Positions 26,409 through 36,353 are shown, counted from the stretch's first letter. The stretch is 64,000 nt of DNA from Prevotellaceae bacterium UBA1746 (GCA_002314875.1 DCHS01000026.1:30044-94043); one strand, 5' to 3'. Notes: generated by a model from the sequence alone, not told the origin. Program-made: numbers and translations.

Positions 26409-26454
26409 TTCCGGAGGTACCGGAAGTTCCGGAAATACCGGAGGTTCCGGAGAT
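26409..26454 (-). repeat. CCGGAA tandem repeat in the ATPase leader
   Basis: Two and a half copies of an 18-bp unit TTCCGGARRTACCGGARG (R = purine) on the plus strand. Each unit holds imperfect TCCGGA-type dyads, giving five TTCCGG or ACCGGA blocks. It begins 19 bp upstream of the ATPase start codon. Confidence 0.8.
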
Positions 26455-26465
26455 TATAAGATGAA

Positions 26466-26493
26466 AGGTGGCCGCAACGGATTACGGCCACCT
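26466..26493 (-). terminator. Hairpin after the Na/Pi cotransporter gene
   Basis: Perfect stem AGGTGGCCG / CGGCCACCT with a 10-nt loop, 10 bp beyond the stop codon. On the minus strand it is followed by TTCATCTT, a weak T tract, so termination may be partial. Confidence 0.6.
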
Positions 26494-26502
26494 GATTATT
26501 CT

Positions 26503-28212
26503 TTAGTCACCGAAGATATTGTTGTTCTTCTTATCTTCGTCACGCTTTACACCGGCATAGGCGTCGATGACATTGACAACATAGTCACCGAGGCGCTCGC
26601 ACTCAGAAATGATGTCACTGTAGTAAACACCGAGCTGATAGCTGTAGAGGTGGTTGTTGACATCGATGACATTCTGGTTCTTGAGCTGGGTACGGAAATT
26701 GTTGATCTCATGCTCGATGTTGTAGTTCTTGTTGAGGTCCGGACGACGGTATTCCTCGACGTTGAGAACCTTCGCCATCTGAACGAGAGCCTCATCGGTC
26801 AGTTTCATCATCTGTTCGATGTGGCTAACCTGCTCTTCTGAGAACTGTTCCTTCTCGTGCTGGCGGTAACGGCGGAGACTGCGGGCGATGTTGTAGCAGG
26901 AATCACCGATGGATTCGATTTCGCTCACCTCACGGAGCATGGACTGAATCTGGCGCTTGGACTCTATGGAAAGACGACCCTCGCTGACCTCATTAAGATA
27001 CTTCGCAATCTCAATTTCCATGGAGTCAGAGATACCTTCGTACTTCTCAACACGGGAGAAGAGCTTGGTGAAGTCGTCGTTCTTCTCCATATGAAGCAGT
27101 TCATGGAGGAAGCCGAACATTCTGTGGGTACGCTCTGCGAAGAGACCGATTTCCTTGCGGGCCTCGAGGATGGAGAGCTCGGAGGTTGAGAGAAGACCAC
27201 CGGTGATGAAACGCAAGCGGAATTCTTCCTCGCCTTCGGGTTTGTCGGGAACGAGCCAGCATACAACTTTCTCCATAGGCTTGATGAACCATACGAGAAT
27301 CAATACGTTGCAGACATTGAAAGCGGTATGGAAGGCTGCCAGAACGGCACTGAGGATTTCAGGATTCTCAACATTGTGGGGGTCGCAACCAACGAGACCG
27401 CAGACACCGTTGACGAAATAACGGTAGATGCAGAGCACCCAGACAACACCGAAGAGGTTGAAGATCAAGTGGGCACGGGCTGCACGCTGAGCCTGTGTGC
27501 TGGCGCTGAGCGCAACAACATTGGAGGTGATGGTGGTACCGATGTTCTCACCCATTACAAGGGCGATACCGGAATAGATATCAAGGACACCCGTGGAACA
27601 GAGCGTCATGGTGATTGCCATAATGGCAGCGGAACTCTGAACAGCACAGGTCAGCAGACCACCGATCAGCAGGAAGAGGAAATAGCTGCCGTAACCCCAG
27701 CCACTGATGGAATCGAGGAAACCGGTGATGGCAACATTCTGATCAAGATGCATGTCAGCAGCATTCATCTTCAACGTAGTAAGACCGAGAAGCATCAGGG
27801 CGAGACCCATGATGAATTCACCCATGTTGATGTTCTTCTTACTGTAGATCAACGCGATAGCAACGATGATACTGCCGTAGACAATCATGCGCATGTCGAA
27901 ACTTCCGCCAAGCACCATAATCCATGCTGTCGCCGTGGTACCGATGTTGGCACCCATGATGACACTGATGGCCTGGGCAAGCGTAAGAAGACCAGCGCTG
28001 ACGAAACTTACGGTCATCACCGTCGTTGCCGTTGAAGACTGGATGCTTGTCGTAATGAATGCACCTGTGAGAATGCCGGTGAAGCGATTTGTCGTCGCCG
28101 TTCCTAAAACGGTACGGAGTTTGCTACCAGCCATTTTCTGAAGACCTTCACTCATGACCTTCATACCGTACATGAGGAGGGCAACACAACCAATTAGAAT
28201 CAAAAATTCCAT
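26503..28212 (-). CDS. Na/Pi cotransporter family protein with PhoU-like domain
   Basis: 569 residues from ATG 28212 (MEFLILIGCVALLMYGMKVMSEGLQKMAGSKLRTVLG). Two inverted copies of the Na/Pi repeat carry QSSTATTVMTVSFV and VQSSAAIMAITMTL with GANIGTT and GENIGTT motifs. Residues from about 345 on are helical and PhoU-like (EVSEIESIGDSCYNIARSLRRY), as in the YjbB/NptA family. It imports or exports phosphate with sodium across the inner membrane; the PhoU domain may sense or regulate. It heads a minus-strand cluster with the calcium ATPase. Confidence 0.92.
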   Translation of the reverse strand: MEFLILIGCVALLMYGMKVMSEGLQKMAGSKLRTVLGTATTNRFTGILTGAFITTSIQSSTATTVMTVSFVSAGLLTLAQAISVIMGANIGTTATAWIMVLGGSFDMRMIVYGSIIVAIALIYSKKNINMGEFIMGLALMLLGLTTLKMNAADMHLDQNVAITGFLDSISGWGYGSYFLFLLIGGLLTCAVQSSAAIMAITMTLCSTGVLDIYSGIALVMGENIGTTITSNVVALSASTQAQRAARAHLIFNLFGVVWVLCIYRYFVNGVCGLVGCDPHNVENPEILSAVLAAFHTAFNVCNVLILVWFIKPMEKVVCWLVPDKPEGEEEFRLRFITGGLLSTSELSILEARKEIGLFAERTHRMFGFLHELLHMEKNDDFTKLFSRVEKYEGISDSMEIEIAKYLNEVSEGRLSIESKRQIQSMLREVSEIESIGDSCYNIARSLRRYRQHEKEQFSEEQVSHIEQMMKLTDEALVQMAKVLNVEEYRRPDLNKNYNIEHEINNFRTQLKNQNVIDVNNHLYSYQLGVYYSDIISECERLGDYVVNVIDAYAGVKRDEDKKNNNIFGD

Positions 28213-28246
28213 ATAACAGATATTGGGGTAATTAGATATTTCGGTA

Positions 28247-28254
28247 CAAAGATA
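28247..28254 (-). promoter_or_regulatory. Predicted -7 element for the Na/Pi cotransporter gene
   Basis: TATCTTTG on the minus strand, 35 bp before the start codon. No good -33 TTG at the right distance. Confidence 0.5.
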
Positions 28255-28392
28255 AAACAAAAAAACAACATAATAAGAACAAAAGGGAGTTTTTATTCAA
28301 AAAACATTTGAACAAATCAAAAAAAGACTTAAAATGGCGGATGCAAAGTAGCAAAACCCAAACTTTATGATGGCTATTCGCAGAATATAATG

Positions 28393-28400
28393 TAACTTTG
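28393..28400 (+). promoter_or_regulatory. Predicted -7 element for rsfS-ftsH-cdsA
   Basis: TAACTTTG followed by CACGCG, 25 bp upstream of the rsfS start codon. Confidence 0.6.
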
Positions 28401-28425
28401 CACGCGAAATGTATATTTATTTTTA

Positions 28426-28785
28426 ATGACAACAACAAACGAACTCATCGACCTCATCATCGAGGGCATTCAGGAAAAGAAGGGCCACGACATCACCGTG
28501 GCTGATCTCAGTCATATCGGCATGGCTCCCGCAGACGCTTTCGTCATCTGCACCGCCAACAACCCGTCTCAGGCTGACACCATCGTCGACAGCATCGAAA
28601 ATGTATGCCGCACCAAGGGCGACGAACATCCCACGGCTATCGCCGGACGTGCCAATTCACAGTGGATTGCCATGGACTTCGGAAATGTCATGGTGCATGT
28701 ATTCCTCCACGACACCCGCGAATACTACGACATTGACAACCTCTGGTCTGACGCCAAGATCACTCAGGTTCCTGATCTCGATTAA
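28426..28785 (+). CDS. rsfS: Ribosomal silencing factor RsfS
   Basis: 119 residues, the normal length of the family. Motifs: DITVADLSHIGMAPADAFVICTANNPSQADTIVDSIE and SQWIAMDFGNVMVHVFLHDTREYYDIDNLWSDA, the hallmark of RsfS/Iojap. It binds uL14 and blocks joining of ribosomal subunits in poor growth conditions. First gene of a conserved Bacteroidetes order rsfS-ftsH-cdsA, 70 bp before ftsH. Confidence 0.93.
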   Translation: MTTTNELIDLIIEGIQEKKGHDITVADLSHIGMAPADAFVICTANNPSQADTIVDSIENVCRTKGDEHPTAIAGRANSQWIAMDFGNVMVHVFLHDTREYYDIDNLWSDAKITQVPDLD

Positions 28786-28855
28786 AATTAACTGCCCTGC
28801 TCACAGATCTTTGAAAACTCTGAAAATGAGCAGTTTCCACAAAAGCACATTTTAA

Positions 28856-30898
28856 ATGGCAACACCACAGAATCCTCAAATGAACAAGCCCGGCAATAAG
28901 TCCGACGGCCCCAAGATGCCTAAATTCAATCTCAATTGGATTTACGTCATCATCATCGGTGCCCTCGCCGTCATGTTGTATCAGGGCAATCAGAATCCTG
29001 GTAGCTTTGACAAGGAAATCAGCTACTCAGAGATGAAAACTTATTTGTCAAAAGGCTATGCGAGCGAAGTCACCGTTGACAAGACGGAGGGCGTCGTTCA
29101 TGTGGCTATCACCCCCGCGCATATCCGCGATGTCTTCAAAAAGGGCGTTGACGAAGTCGGCAAGAAACCGACTGTCACCACACGCTATCCTTCTGCCGAC
29201 AAGGTGGAAGACTACCTGGCAAGTATTGACTACAAAGGCAAGGTGACTTACGAGGAGACACGCTCCATCTGGCTCAATATTCTCTCAAGCCTCTTCCCCA
29301 TCATCTTCTTCGTCGGCCTCTGGTGGTTCCTCATGCGCCGTATGGGAGGCATGGGCGGCAGTGGCGGCGGCATCTTCAGTGTCGGCAAGTCAAAGGCCAA
29401 GGAATATGACAAGGAGAGCGGTCCTCAGGTAACTTTCAAGGATGTTGCCGGACAGGAAGGAGCAAAGCAGGAAGTTCAGGAAATCGTGGACTTCCTCAAG
29501 AACCCCGGGAAATACACGGAACTCGGTGGAAAGATTCCCAAGGGTGCTCTGCTCGTGGGTCCTCCGGGAACAGGTAAAACCCTATTGGCAAAGGCTGTAG
29601 CAGGCGAAGCTGAGGTTCCCTTCTTCTCCATGTCAGGTTCTGACTTTGTTGAAATGTTTGTCGGCGTCGGCGCCAGCCGTGTCCGCGATCTTTTTGAAAA
29701 GGCAAAGGCTAAGGCTCCCGCTATTGTGTTCATCGATGAAATCGATGCCATCGGCCGTGCGCGTAGTAACCGTGCCAGCTTCGGTGGTAACGACGAGCGT
29801 GAAAGTACCTTGAACCAGCTCCTTACGGAAATGGACGGTTTCGGAACAAACAGCGGTGTCATTATCCTCGCTGCCACAAACCGTGTCGATGTCCTTGACT
29901 CTGCTCTTCTCCGTGCCGGACGTTTTGACCGTCAGATCCATGTTGACCTCCCTGATCTCCCCGAGCGTATCGCCATCTTCAATGTTCATCTCCGTCCTCT
30001 CAAACTGGAAGAGGGTCTTGACATTGAACTCCTGGCACGACAGACTCCGGGATTCTCCGGTGCCGATATCGCCAATGTCTGCAACGAAGCGGCTCTGATT
30101 GCTGCCCGTCACAATCACGACCATGTCGGTAAGCAGGATTTCCTTGACGCTGTCGACCGTATTGTCGGTGGTCTCGAAAAGAAAACAAAGGTGATGACTC
30201 AGGCTGAGAAGCGCAGCATTGCCCTCCACGAGGCAGGCCATGCCGCAGTAAGCTGGCTGCTGGAATTTGCCAACCCGCTCATCAAGGTTACCATCGTTCC
30301 CCGTGGACAGGCCCTCGGTGCAGCTTGGTATCTCCCCGAAGAGCGTACAATTGTCACCAAGGAGCAGATGCTCGATGAACTTTGTGCAACGCTCGGCGGC
30401 CGTGCTGCTGAGGAAATCTTCACTGGCCATATCTCCTCCGGCGCCATGAATGACCTTGAAAAGGTAACGAAGCGCGCATACGGTATGGTGGCTTATATGG
30501 GTATGAGCGAAAAGCTCCCCAACCTTTGCTACTACAACAATCAGGAGAGTTTCGTCAAGCCTTACAGCGATGACACCGCCCGACTGATTGACGAAGAGGT
30601 CCAGCGTATCATCAACGAACAGTATCTCCGTGCCAAGGAACTTCTGACGGAACATGCTGGCCAGCACAAGGAACTTGCTGACCTCCTCTGCGAAAAGGAA
30701 GTGATCTTCGCAAAGGATGTCGAGGATATCTTCGGAGCCCGTCCCTGGCGCTCCCGTGCTGACATTCTCCTGGAGGAACAGCCGAAGGAAGATGACACTG
30801 TGCTTTCATCTTCGGAAAACGATAACAACAGTGAAGCTGTGCTTGCATCTTCAGAAAACGATAACCGCCCTGATGGCGAAAACACTGAAAACTCATGA
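28856..30898 (+). CDS. ftsH: ATP-dependent zinc metalloprotease FtsH
   Basis: 680 residues. TM helix 1 at about 26-43, periplasmic domain, TM2 at about 138-158, a Gly-rich linker, then AAA+ ATPase: Walker A GPPGTGKT (235-242), Walker B IVFIDEID (290-297), SRH with RAGRFDRQ, and M41 peptidase with HEAGH (458-462). The tail is acidic with two near repeats of SSENDNNSE, longer than in many homologues. It degrades misfolded membrane proteins and regulatory substrates. The stop overlaps the start of cdsA by 4 bp (ATGA). Confidence 0.97.
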   Translation: MATPQNPQMNKPGNKSDGPKMPKFNLNWIYVIIIGALAVMLYQGNQNPGSFDKEISYSEMKTYLSKGYASEVTVDKTEGVVHVAITPAHIRDVFKKGVDEVGKKPTVTTRYPSADKVEDYLASIDYKGKVTYEETRSIWLNILSSLFPIIFFVGLWWFLMRRMGGMGGSGGGIFSVGKSKAKEYDKESGPQVTFKDVAGQEGAKQEVQEIVDFLKNPGKYTELGGKIPKGALLVGPPGTGKTLLAKAVAGEAEVPFFSMSGSDFVEMFVGVGASRVRDLFEKAKAKAPAIVFIDEIDAIGRARSNRASFGGNDERESTLNQLLTEMDGFGTNSGVIILAATNRVDVLDSALLRAGRFDRQIHVDLPDLPERIAIFNVHLRPLKLEEGLDIELLARQTPGFSGADIANVCNEAALIAARHNHDHVGKQDFLDAVDRIVGGLEKKTKVMTQAEKRSIALHEAGHAAVSWLLEFANPLIKVTIVPRGQALGAAWYLPEERTIVTKEQMLDELCATLGGRAAEEIFTGHISSGAMNDLEKVTKRAYGMVAYMGMSEKLPNLCYYNNQESFVKPYSDDTARLIDEEVQRIINEQYLRAKELLTEHAGQHKELADLLCEKEVIFAKDVEDIFGARPWRSRADILLEEQPKEDDTVLSSSENDNNSEAVLASSENDNRPDGENTENS

Positions 30899-31737
30899 AA
30901 AATCTTGTGATACGCACCATCACCGGTCTGGTCTATGTTGTGGCTCTTGTAGCATGTACGCTTTGGCACCCCGTCAGCGCCTTCTTCTTCTTTGGAGCGG
31001 TGGCACTGGCAGGAGTCCTGGAGTTCTGCACCATTATGAACAATCACTATGAGGCGGATATCAACCGCAACATCACGGCAATGGCAGCTGTCATCCTCGT
31101 GGCAGCAAGCTGGGAATACCAGTTGGGACTTGGCGACTACACCAAGATGATTGCACTCTACGGTTTCACCCTCCTCTATATTATTATTACTGAACTTTAC
31201 CGCCAGGCAGAAGATCCCATCAAGAACTGGACGCTGGCGCTTGCTTCTCAGTTATATGTAGCACTGCCCTTCGCCCTTCTTCCCTTTATCTGCGTTCATT
31301 ACGATATTGAAAAGGGCGGTATGGCATACGACGGCATGTATGCACTTGCCATCTTCATCTTCCTTTGGACAAGCGATACCGGTGCCTACCTCGTCGGCTC
31401 CTTGTTGGGAAAGTATATTCCCTACAAACTCTTCCCTCGCATCAGCCCGCACAAGTCCTGGGTAGGCAGTATAGGTGGCGGATTGCTGACACTTGCTGCC
31501 GCTGCCGTCCTTTGGCACTTCGTCGGAGGTCTCTCCCTCCTTCAGTGGTTGGGCCTTGGCCTCGTCGTCTGCGTCTTCGGAACCTGGGGCGATCTTGTTG
31601 AAAGCCTCATCAAGCGCCAGCTGGGTATTAAGGACAGCGGTAATGTCCTTCCCGGACACGGAGGAATCCTGGACCGCTTTGACTCCGCCCTCCTTGCCAT
31701 TCCTGCCGCAGTAATCTATTGCACCTATTTCTTATAA
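30895..31737 (+). CDS. cdsA: Phosphatidate cytidylyltransferase
   Basis: 280 residues, multiple membrane helices. The CDP-alcohol precursor enzyme signature lies at the end: ESLIKRQLGIKDSGNVLPGHGGILDRFDS. Upstream SDTGAYLVGSLLGKYIPYKLFPRISPHKSWVGSIGG holds further conserved residues. It makes CDP-diacylglycerol from CTP and phosphatidic acid at the inner membrane. Translationally coupled to ftsH. Confidence 0.95.
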   Translation: MKNLVIRTITGLVYVVALVACTLWHPVSAFFFFGAVALAGVLEFCTIMNNHYEADINRNITAMAAVILVAASWEYQLGLGDYTKMIALYGFTLLYIIITELYRQAEDPIKNWTLALASQLYVALPFALLPFICVHYDIEKGGMAYDGMYALAIFIFLWTSDTGAYLVGSLLGKYIPYKLFPRISPHKSWVGSIGGGLLTLAAAAVLWHFVGGLSLLQWLGLGLVVCVFGTWGDLVESLIKRQLGIKDSGNVLPGHGGILDRFDSALLAIPAAVIYCTYFL

Positions 31738-31787
31738 AAACCTATCGGCGAGAACTCATGACAGTCCTTGCCCATAGGTTTTCTTTT
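31737..31787 (+). terminator. Terminator after cdsA
   Basis: Outer stem AAAACCTAT (31737-31745) / ATAGGTTTT (31774-31782) and an inner stem GGCGAG/CTTGCC, followed by CTTTTT. Confidence 0.75.
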
Positions 31788-31842
31788 TCAAAAATCAACA
31801 TAGCTTCTATTTCCAAGGAATATATAGACCTTAAAATCCGAT

Positions 31843-34800
31843 ATGAAGAAATTATTCTCTCTCCTTGCTCTTCTGCTGACCACCTTTGCAGCATGGGCGC
31901 AATTACCCGAATTCAGCACGGCTGATGCTCCGGTGTACTATAAGATACAGTTTACCCAGGGCAACACGGTACTGCAGGACAATGGTTCCGGAACTTTCTT
32001 TACCAATGAAAATAACGGAAGTTCTGCGGGACAGCTCTTTGCTTTCGTAGGATCACAAAGCAGTTTCAAGTTGCTCTCTAAAAGCGGTAACTACGCGACG
32101 ACGGCAACGGGAACGGCGACCAACGGTCAGTCTGCAACGCTGCTGAAAAGCGGTTCCACGGGGAAGGCTTTCTGCATCCAGAATTCTCCCAACGGAAACG
32201 GTCAGTATGTGATCTCGCTCACCACGGACAAGACGAAGGGTTTCAATACTTGGGGCGGTGCGAGTGCCGGACACAATATCGGCTTCTGGGATACCTCTGA
32301 TATCAACGACCAAATCAAGTTCGTTGCAGAAGATGATCTCCCCGACTATTCAGAACTCGAAGCACTGATTTCCAAGGAATACACCCAGAGTGGTACGAAA
32401 CTCTCCAGTTGGACACCTGAAAATGCCCTCACGCTTTGGTACAACACTCCCGCAACCTTGACCAGCAGCAGTTACAAGTGGATGGAATACAGTCTTCCCA
32501 TCGGTAACGGTCGCCTCGGCGCTTGTCTCTTCGGCGGTGTCCATGCTGATCAGCTGCAGTTTAACGAGAAGAGTCTCTGGAGTGGTACCTCAACCATCCA
32601 AGGCAACCCCAACCACGGAAACTACCGCAATTTCGGCTCCTTATATATAATAGATGAGAGCGGAGATTATTCCTCCTTCTCCAATTATAAGCGTTGGCTT
32701 GACATTCAGGACGGCGTTGGCGGTGTTGATTTCACCGATGCCACCGAAAACGCCTACGCCCGTCGTTACTTTGCCTCAGAACCTGACAATGTCATCGTTG
32801 CACATTACGCTGCCCCCGAAGGCAGAAAACTGGCTTTCCAAATCAGTTATTATGCTGGTGACGCCATCAATGCTTCGAAGCCGGCCTACAAGGACAACGA
32901 GGGTTCTTTCCACGGCTACACGGATTTGCTGAAGTACAACACGACATTCCGCGTTATCCCCGTTGGCGATGGCGCCACGGTAACTGCTGATGCGCAAGGT
33001 ATTCATGTGGCAAACGCTGACGAGGTCTTGGTACTCTTGGCAGGAAAGACGGACTACGACGGCACAAACGTGAAGACTTTCTCAACGGGTGTTGGTGCAG
33101 AAGGCCTTGCCCAGGAAATAAAATCAACGCTCGACGCCGCAGCAGCCAAGACTTACGACGAACTCTATGCCGCTCATGTTGAGAATTTCCGAAGCTATAT
33201 GGGACGTGTCAGCCTGACACTGGGTACCAGCACCAAGGAAGCTCAGACTACGAAGACAACGGAGGATCTTGTAACCTACTACAACAAATCCACAACGAAC
33301 TCCAAGAGTGCTGACGGCCTCTTCCTCGAGGAACTCTACTTCAACTATGGCCGTTACCTCGAAATCAGTTCCAGCCGCGGCAGTCTCGATGTTCCCAGCA
33401 ACCTTCAGGGCATTTGGAACGACCGCGCCAATGCTCCCTGGAACTCCGATGTCCACACGAACATCAACATCCAGATGAACTACTGGCCCGCAGAACCCAC
33501 AAACCTCAGCGAATGCCATCTTCCCTTCCTGAACTACATCGTGAACATGGTGAATTCTCCAGGATGGAAACTGGCAGCATCCAACGCAGGACAGAGTGTA
33601 GGATGGACCGTTCATACGGAGTCCAACATCTTCGGCGGTATGAGTAGCTGGATGTCCAACTATACCATTGCCAATGCATGGTATGTCACTCATCTCTGGC
33701 AGCATTACCGCTACACCCTCGACAAGGATTATCTTGCAAAGGTTTTCCCCGCAATGTGGAGCGCATCGCAGTATTGGGCAGAACGCTTGAAACTGGCAAG
33801 TGACGGCACTTATGAATGTCCCAACGAATACTCTCCTGAACATGGTCCTGGTAGCGAAAACGCAACGGCTCACAGTCAGCAACTCTGCCGTGAACTCTTC
33901 GAAAACACTCTGGAAGCCATTGAGGTCCTTGGTAACGAGAGCGAACTCAACAAGACCTGGCTCAACAAGATCAAGGACCGTTATGCAAAACTTGACCTGG
34001 GCCTCGCCATTGAAACCTACACCGGCAACTGGGGAACTTCCCTGATCAAGAGCAACACCCCCATTCTCCGTGAGTGGAAGTACACCTCTTATACCAGCGG
34101 AGAAAACGGCCATCGTCATCAGAGCCACCTGATGTGTCTCTATCCCTTCAGCCAGGTTTATCCGGGCAACGAATACTTTGATGCCGCTGTCAATTCCCTT
34201 ACCCTTCGTGGTGACAACTCCACCGGCTGGTCAATGGGTTGGAGAATCAACCTCTGGGCTCGCGCCCAAAACGGCGACCATGCCAGAACGCTCCTTCACA
34301 ATGCTCTCAAGCATTCCACCAGCTATGGAACGGATCAAAGCCAGGGTGGTATCTATTACAACCTCTTCGACTCCCATGCTCCTTTCCAGATTGACGGTAA
34401 CTTCGGTGCTTGTGCCGGTATCGCAGAAATGCTGATGCAGAGTGCGACGGGTACCATCAGTCTTCTTCCCGCTCTTCCTTCTGCATGGCCAAAGGGAAGC
34501 GTTACTGGTCTCAAGGCTGTCGGTGACTTCACCGTTAGTATTAAATGGGCAGCAAAGAAGGCGACCACTGCAACCATCAGCAACAACCAGGGACAACTTC
34601 TCAAAGTCAAGGCTGGAACAGTAAACCTCACCGAGGTTATGGTAACGGTAAACGGTGCTGAAGTTGCTCCTACAGCTAACGAAGATGGCAGTTTCACCAT
34701 TCCTTCCGATAAGGCTGGCGATATCATCGTCATCGACTTCAATACTCCCTCCTCTACAGTAGGCATTCACAATGCTACTGCAGCTCCCACCACCAACATC

Positions 34801-34881
34801 ATCTACGATCTTTCCGGTCGTCGCGTTCAAAATGCCTCTACAGGTGTTTTCATCATCAACGGTAAGAAAGTAACCCTGTAA
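31843..34881 (+). CDS. Alpha-L-fucosidase/galactosidase, GH95, secreted
   Basis: 1012 residues. Signal peptide (MKKLFSLLALLLTTFAAWA), an extra N-terminal beta-domain (about 20-165, ricin-like or lectin-like in composition), and a GH95 N-domain (WMEYSLPIGNGRLGACLFGGVHADQLQFNEKSLWSG). The catalytic (alpha/alpha)6 barrel has HTNINIQMNYWPAE, whose two Asn are the base pair in characterised GH95, then SPEHGP (candidate acid Glu) and IDGNFGACAGIAEML (Asp). GH95 enzymes cleave alpha-1,2-L-fucose or alpha-L-galactose from host or plant glycans. The C-terminus (IIYDLSGRRVQNASTGVFIINGKKVTL) is a short sorting-like tail shared with the CotH protein below. No regulator or SusC/D is adjacent. Confidence 0.93.
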   Translation: MKKLFSLLALLLTTFAAWAQLPEFSTADAPVYYKIQFTQGNTVLQDNGSGTFFTNENNGSSAGQLFAFVGSQSSFKLLSKSGNYATTATGTATNGQSATLLKSGSTGKAFCIQNSPNGNGQYVISLTTDKTKGFNTWGGASAGHNIGFWDTSDINDQIKFVAEDDLPDYSELEALISKEYTQSGTKLSSWTPENALTLWYNTPATLTSSSYKWMEYSLPIGNGRLGACLFGGVHADQLQFNEKSLWSGTSTIQGNPNHGNYRNFGSLYIIDESGDYSSFSNYKRWLDIQDGVGGVDFTDATENAYARRYFASEPDNVIVAHYAAPEGRKLAFQISYYAGDAINASKPAYKDNEGSFHGYTDLLKYNTTFRVIPVGDGATVTADAQGIHVANADEVLVLLAGKTDYDGTNVKTFSTGVGAEGLAQEIKSTLDAAAAKTYDELYAAHVENFRSYMGRVSLTLGTSTKEAQTTKTTEDLVTYYNKSTTNSKSADGLFLEELYFNYGRYLEISSSRGSLDVPSNLQGIWNDRANAPWNSDVHTNINIQMNYWPAEPTNLSECHLPFLNYIVNMVNSPGWKLAASNAGQSVGWTVHTESNIFGGMSSWMSNYTIANAWYVTHLWQHYRYTLDKDYLAKVFPAMWSASQYWAERLKLASDGTYECPNEYSPEHGPGSENATAHSQQLCRELFENTLEAIEVLGNESELNKTWLNKIKDRYAKLDLGLAIETYTGNWGTSLIKSNTPILREWKYTSYTSGENGHRHQSHLMCLYPFSQVYPGNEYFDAAVNSLTLRGDNSTGWSMGWRINLWARAQNGDHARTLLHNALKHSTSYGTDQSQGGIYYNLFDSHAPFQIDGNFGACAGIAEMLMQSATGTISLLPALPSAWPKGSVTGLKAVGDFTVSIKWAAKKATTATISNNQGQLLKVKAGTVNLTEVMVTVNGAEVAPTANEDGSFTIPSDKAGDIIVIDFNTPSSTVGIHNATAAPTTNIIYDLSGRRVQNASTGVFIINGKKVTL

Positions 34882-34921
34882 CACCTAACTGCCCTGAAAG
34901 GGCAAAAGTAGACATACAAAT

Positions 34922-34959
34922 AATCCCCTGCTCTCACGAAGAAAGCAGGGGATTTATTA
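34922..34959. terminator. Bidirectional terminator between GH95 and OmpA-type genes
   Basis: Perfect stem AATCCCCTGCT / AGCAGGGGATT (34922-34932 with 34944-34954) between two converging genes. Confidence 0.85.
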
Positions 34960-34975
34960 TGCTATGAAAGATTGA

Positions 34976-36106
34976 TTACTTGCTGTCAGCAACGCAGATA
35001 ACTACACGGTTCTTTTCGTAGTTAGCTTCGTCATTGGGGAAGGGCTGAACGGTGTCACCCTTGTAACCCTTGCTGATGCGGTCTGCAGAAATACCCTTCT
35101 GGAGAAGTGCATTGTAAACAGAGTTAACACGCTGCTTAGAGAGACGCTCGTTGATAGTAGCGTTACCAGTGTTCTTATCAGCATAACCGGTGATTTCGAT
35201 AGTAGCCTCAGGATACTTGTTGAGATAAGCAACAGCTTCGTCAACCTTAGTCATTTCAGAGGGACGGATATCGTAACGGTTGATGAGGAAGAATACGTTC
35301 TGGATGCAGGGCTTAACCTCTTCTACAACTTCCTGCTTGGGAGCTGCGGGAGTGGGAGCGGGAGCGGGTTCTTCAACAACTACGGGCTCGGGCTGTACGG
35401 GCTCGGGAGCAGCTACAACAGGAGCGGGATGGTTGATCTTACCAAGACGGAAGCAGAGACCTGCGAGGATATTGAACTGCCAGTCAGCGTTGTCAGCGTC
35501 CTTGCTGTTGAAGTGGTCATCCATTACGGTTGCATTACCTTCGAGGTTGAGGTTAACGCGCTCGCTGAGACGGAAGTCAACATGAGCACCGAAACGACCG
35601 GTTACATAGTCACGCTTGTCCCAGTACAAAGTAAGGAGTTCGGGACGGTTGTTGATCTCAGTAGTATTCTTGAGGTCGAGAGCTTCGTCATTGTTGAAGC
35701 TGTGGAGGTAACCAACACCACCGAGGAGCCAGAGGCTAACGATACGGTTGGGCTTAACACCACCGAAAAGGGTGGTAATGTCGAGCATACCATCAAGACC
35801 AACCTGACCATAGTTGTACTTGTAATTTGCATCGATAGTGGGGAGGCAACCCTTGCCAGTCCAACCGCTACCGTTCAAACGGAGTGCGAAATAGGGGTTA
35901 AAACGATAACCTACAGAGAGAGCTGCTGCAGGAGACATGAGGTCTGCGAAAGAACCTTCACCACGAGTTACGCCAAGACCACCCTGAACACCGAGGAACC
36001 AGTAAGACATGTCAGGCTTCTCCTCAGTAACGGCAGCGCCCTGAGCGCAAACATTAAGAGTTGCAAATGCTGCAATAGCACTTACGATGAGAGTTTTGAA
36101 CTTCAT
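34976..36106 (-). CDS. OmpA family outer membrane protein
   Basis: 376 residues from ATG 36106 (MKFKTLIVSAIAAFATLNVCAQ signal peptide). Residues about 25-240 form an eight-stranded beta-barrel-like domain rich in alternating aromatic residues (YWFLGVQGGLGVTRGEGSF). A Pro/Glu/Ala linker follows (VQPEPVVVEEPAPAPTPAA). The C-terminal OmpA domain binds peptidoglycan (NRYDIRPSEMTKVDEAVAYL, IEITGYADKNTGNATINERLSKQRVNSV, with the usual Asp and Arg). It links outer membrane and cell wall and is probably abundant. The strong promoter and about 100-nt leader suggest high expression. Confidence 0.93.
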   Translation of the reverse strand: MKFKTLIVSAIAAFATLNVCAQGAAVTEEKPDMSYWFLGVQGGLGVTRGEGSFADLMSPAAALSVGYRFNPYFALRLNGSGWTGKGCLPTIDANYKYNYGQVGLDGMLDITTLFGGVKPNRIVSLWLLGGVGYLHSFNNDEALDLKNTTEINNRPELLTLYWDKRDYVTGRFGAHVDFRLSERVNLNLEGNATVMDDHFNSKDADNADWQFNILAGLCFRLGKINHPAPVVAAPEPVQPEPVVVEEPAPAPTPAAPKQEVVEEVKPCIQNVFFLINRYDIRPSEMTKVDEAVAYLNKYPEATIEITGYADKNTGNATINERLSKQRVNSVYNALLQKGISADRISKGYKGDTVQPFPNDEANYEKNRVVICVADSK

Positions 36107-36203
36107 AATGTAAAAATTATTTAGAATATTTGATTTCAATCTTTGAGTCTGAAGGGCCTTTTATTTCCTTTCCGGACATAGTAAACCCACTATAACTCGG
36201 TGG

Positions 36204-36235
36204 CAAAGTTACATCAAAAACACAATTCTCGCAAA
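36204..36235 (-). promoter_or_regulatory. Predicted promoter of the OmpA-type gene
   Basis: Minus strand TTTG (36235-36232), 20 bp, TAACTTTG (36211-36204): full consensus. Confidence 0.75.
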
Positions 36236-36353
36236 TTTTTTTAATAAAAAAACGACCTTCACCCTAAGAAAATAGAGGAAAGTCGTTAATTTATCGTATA
36301 ATTTGCTTAATATTCTTTACAAAAACAGTGTTTCTAAAGAAAACATTCGCAGA

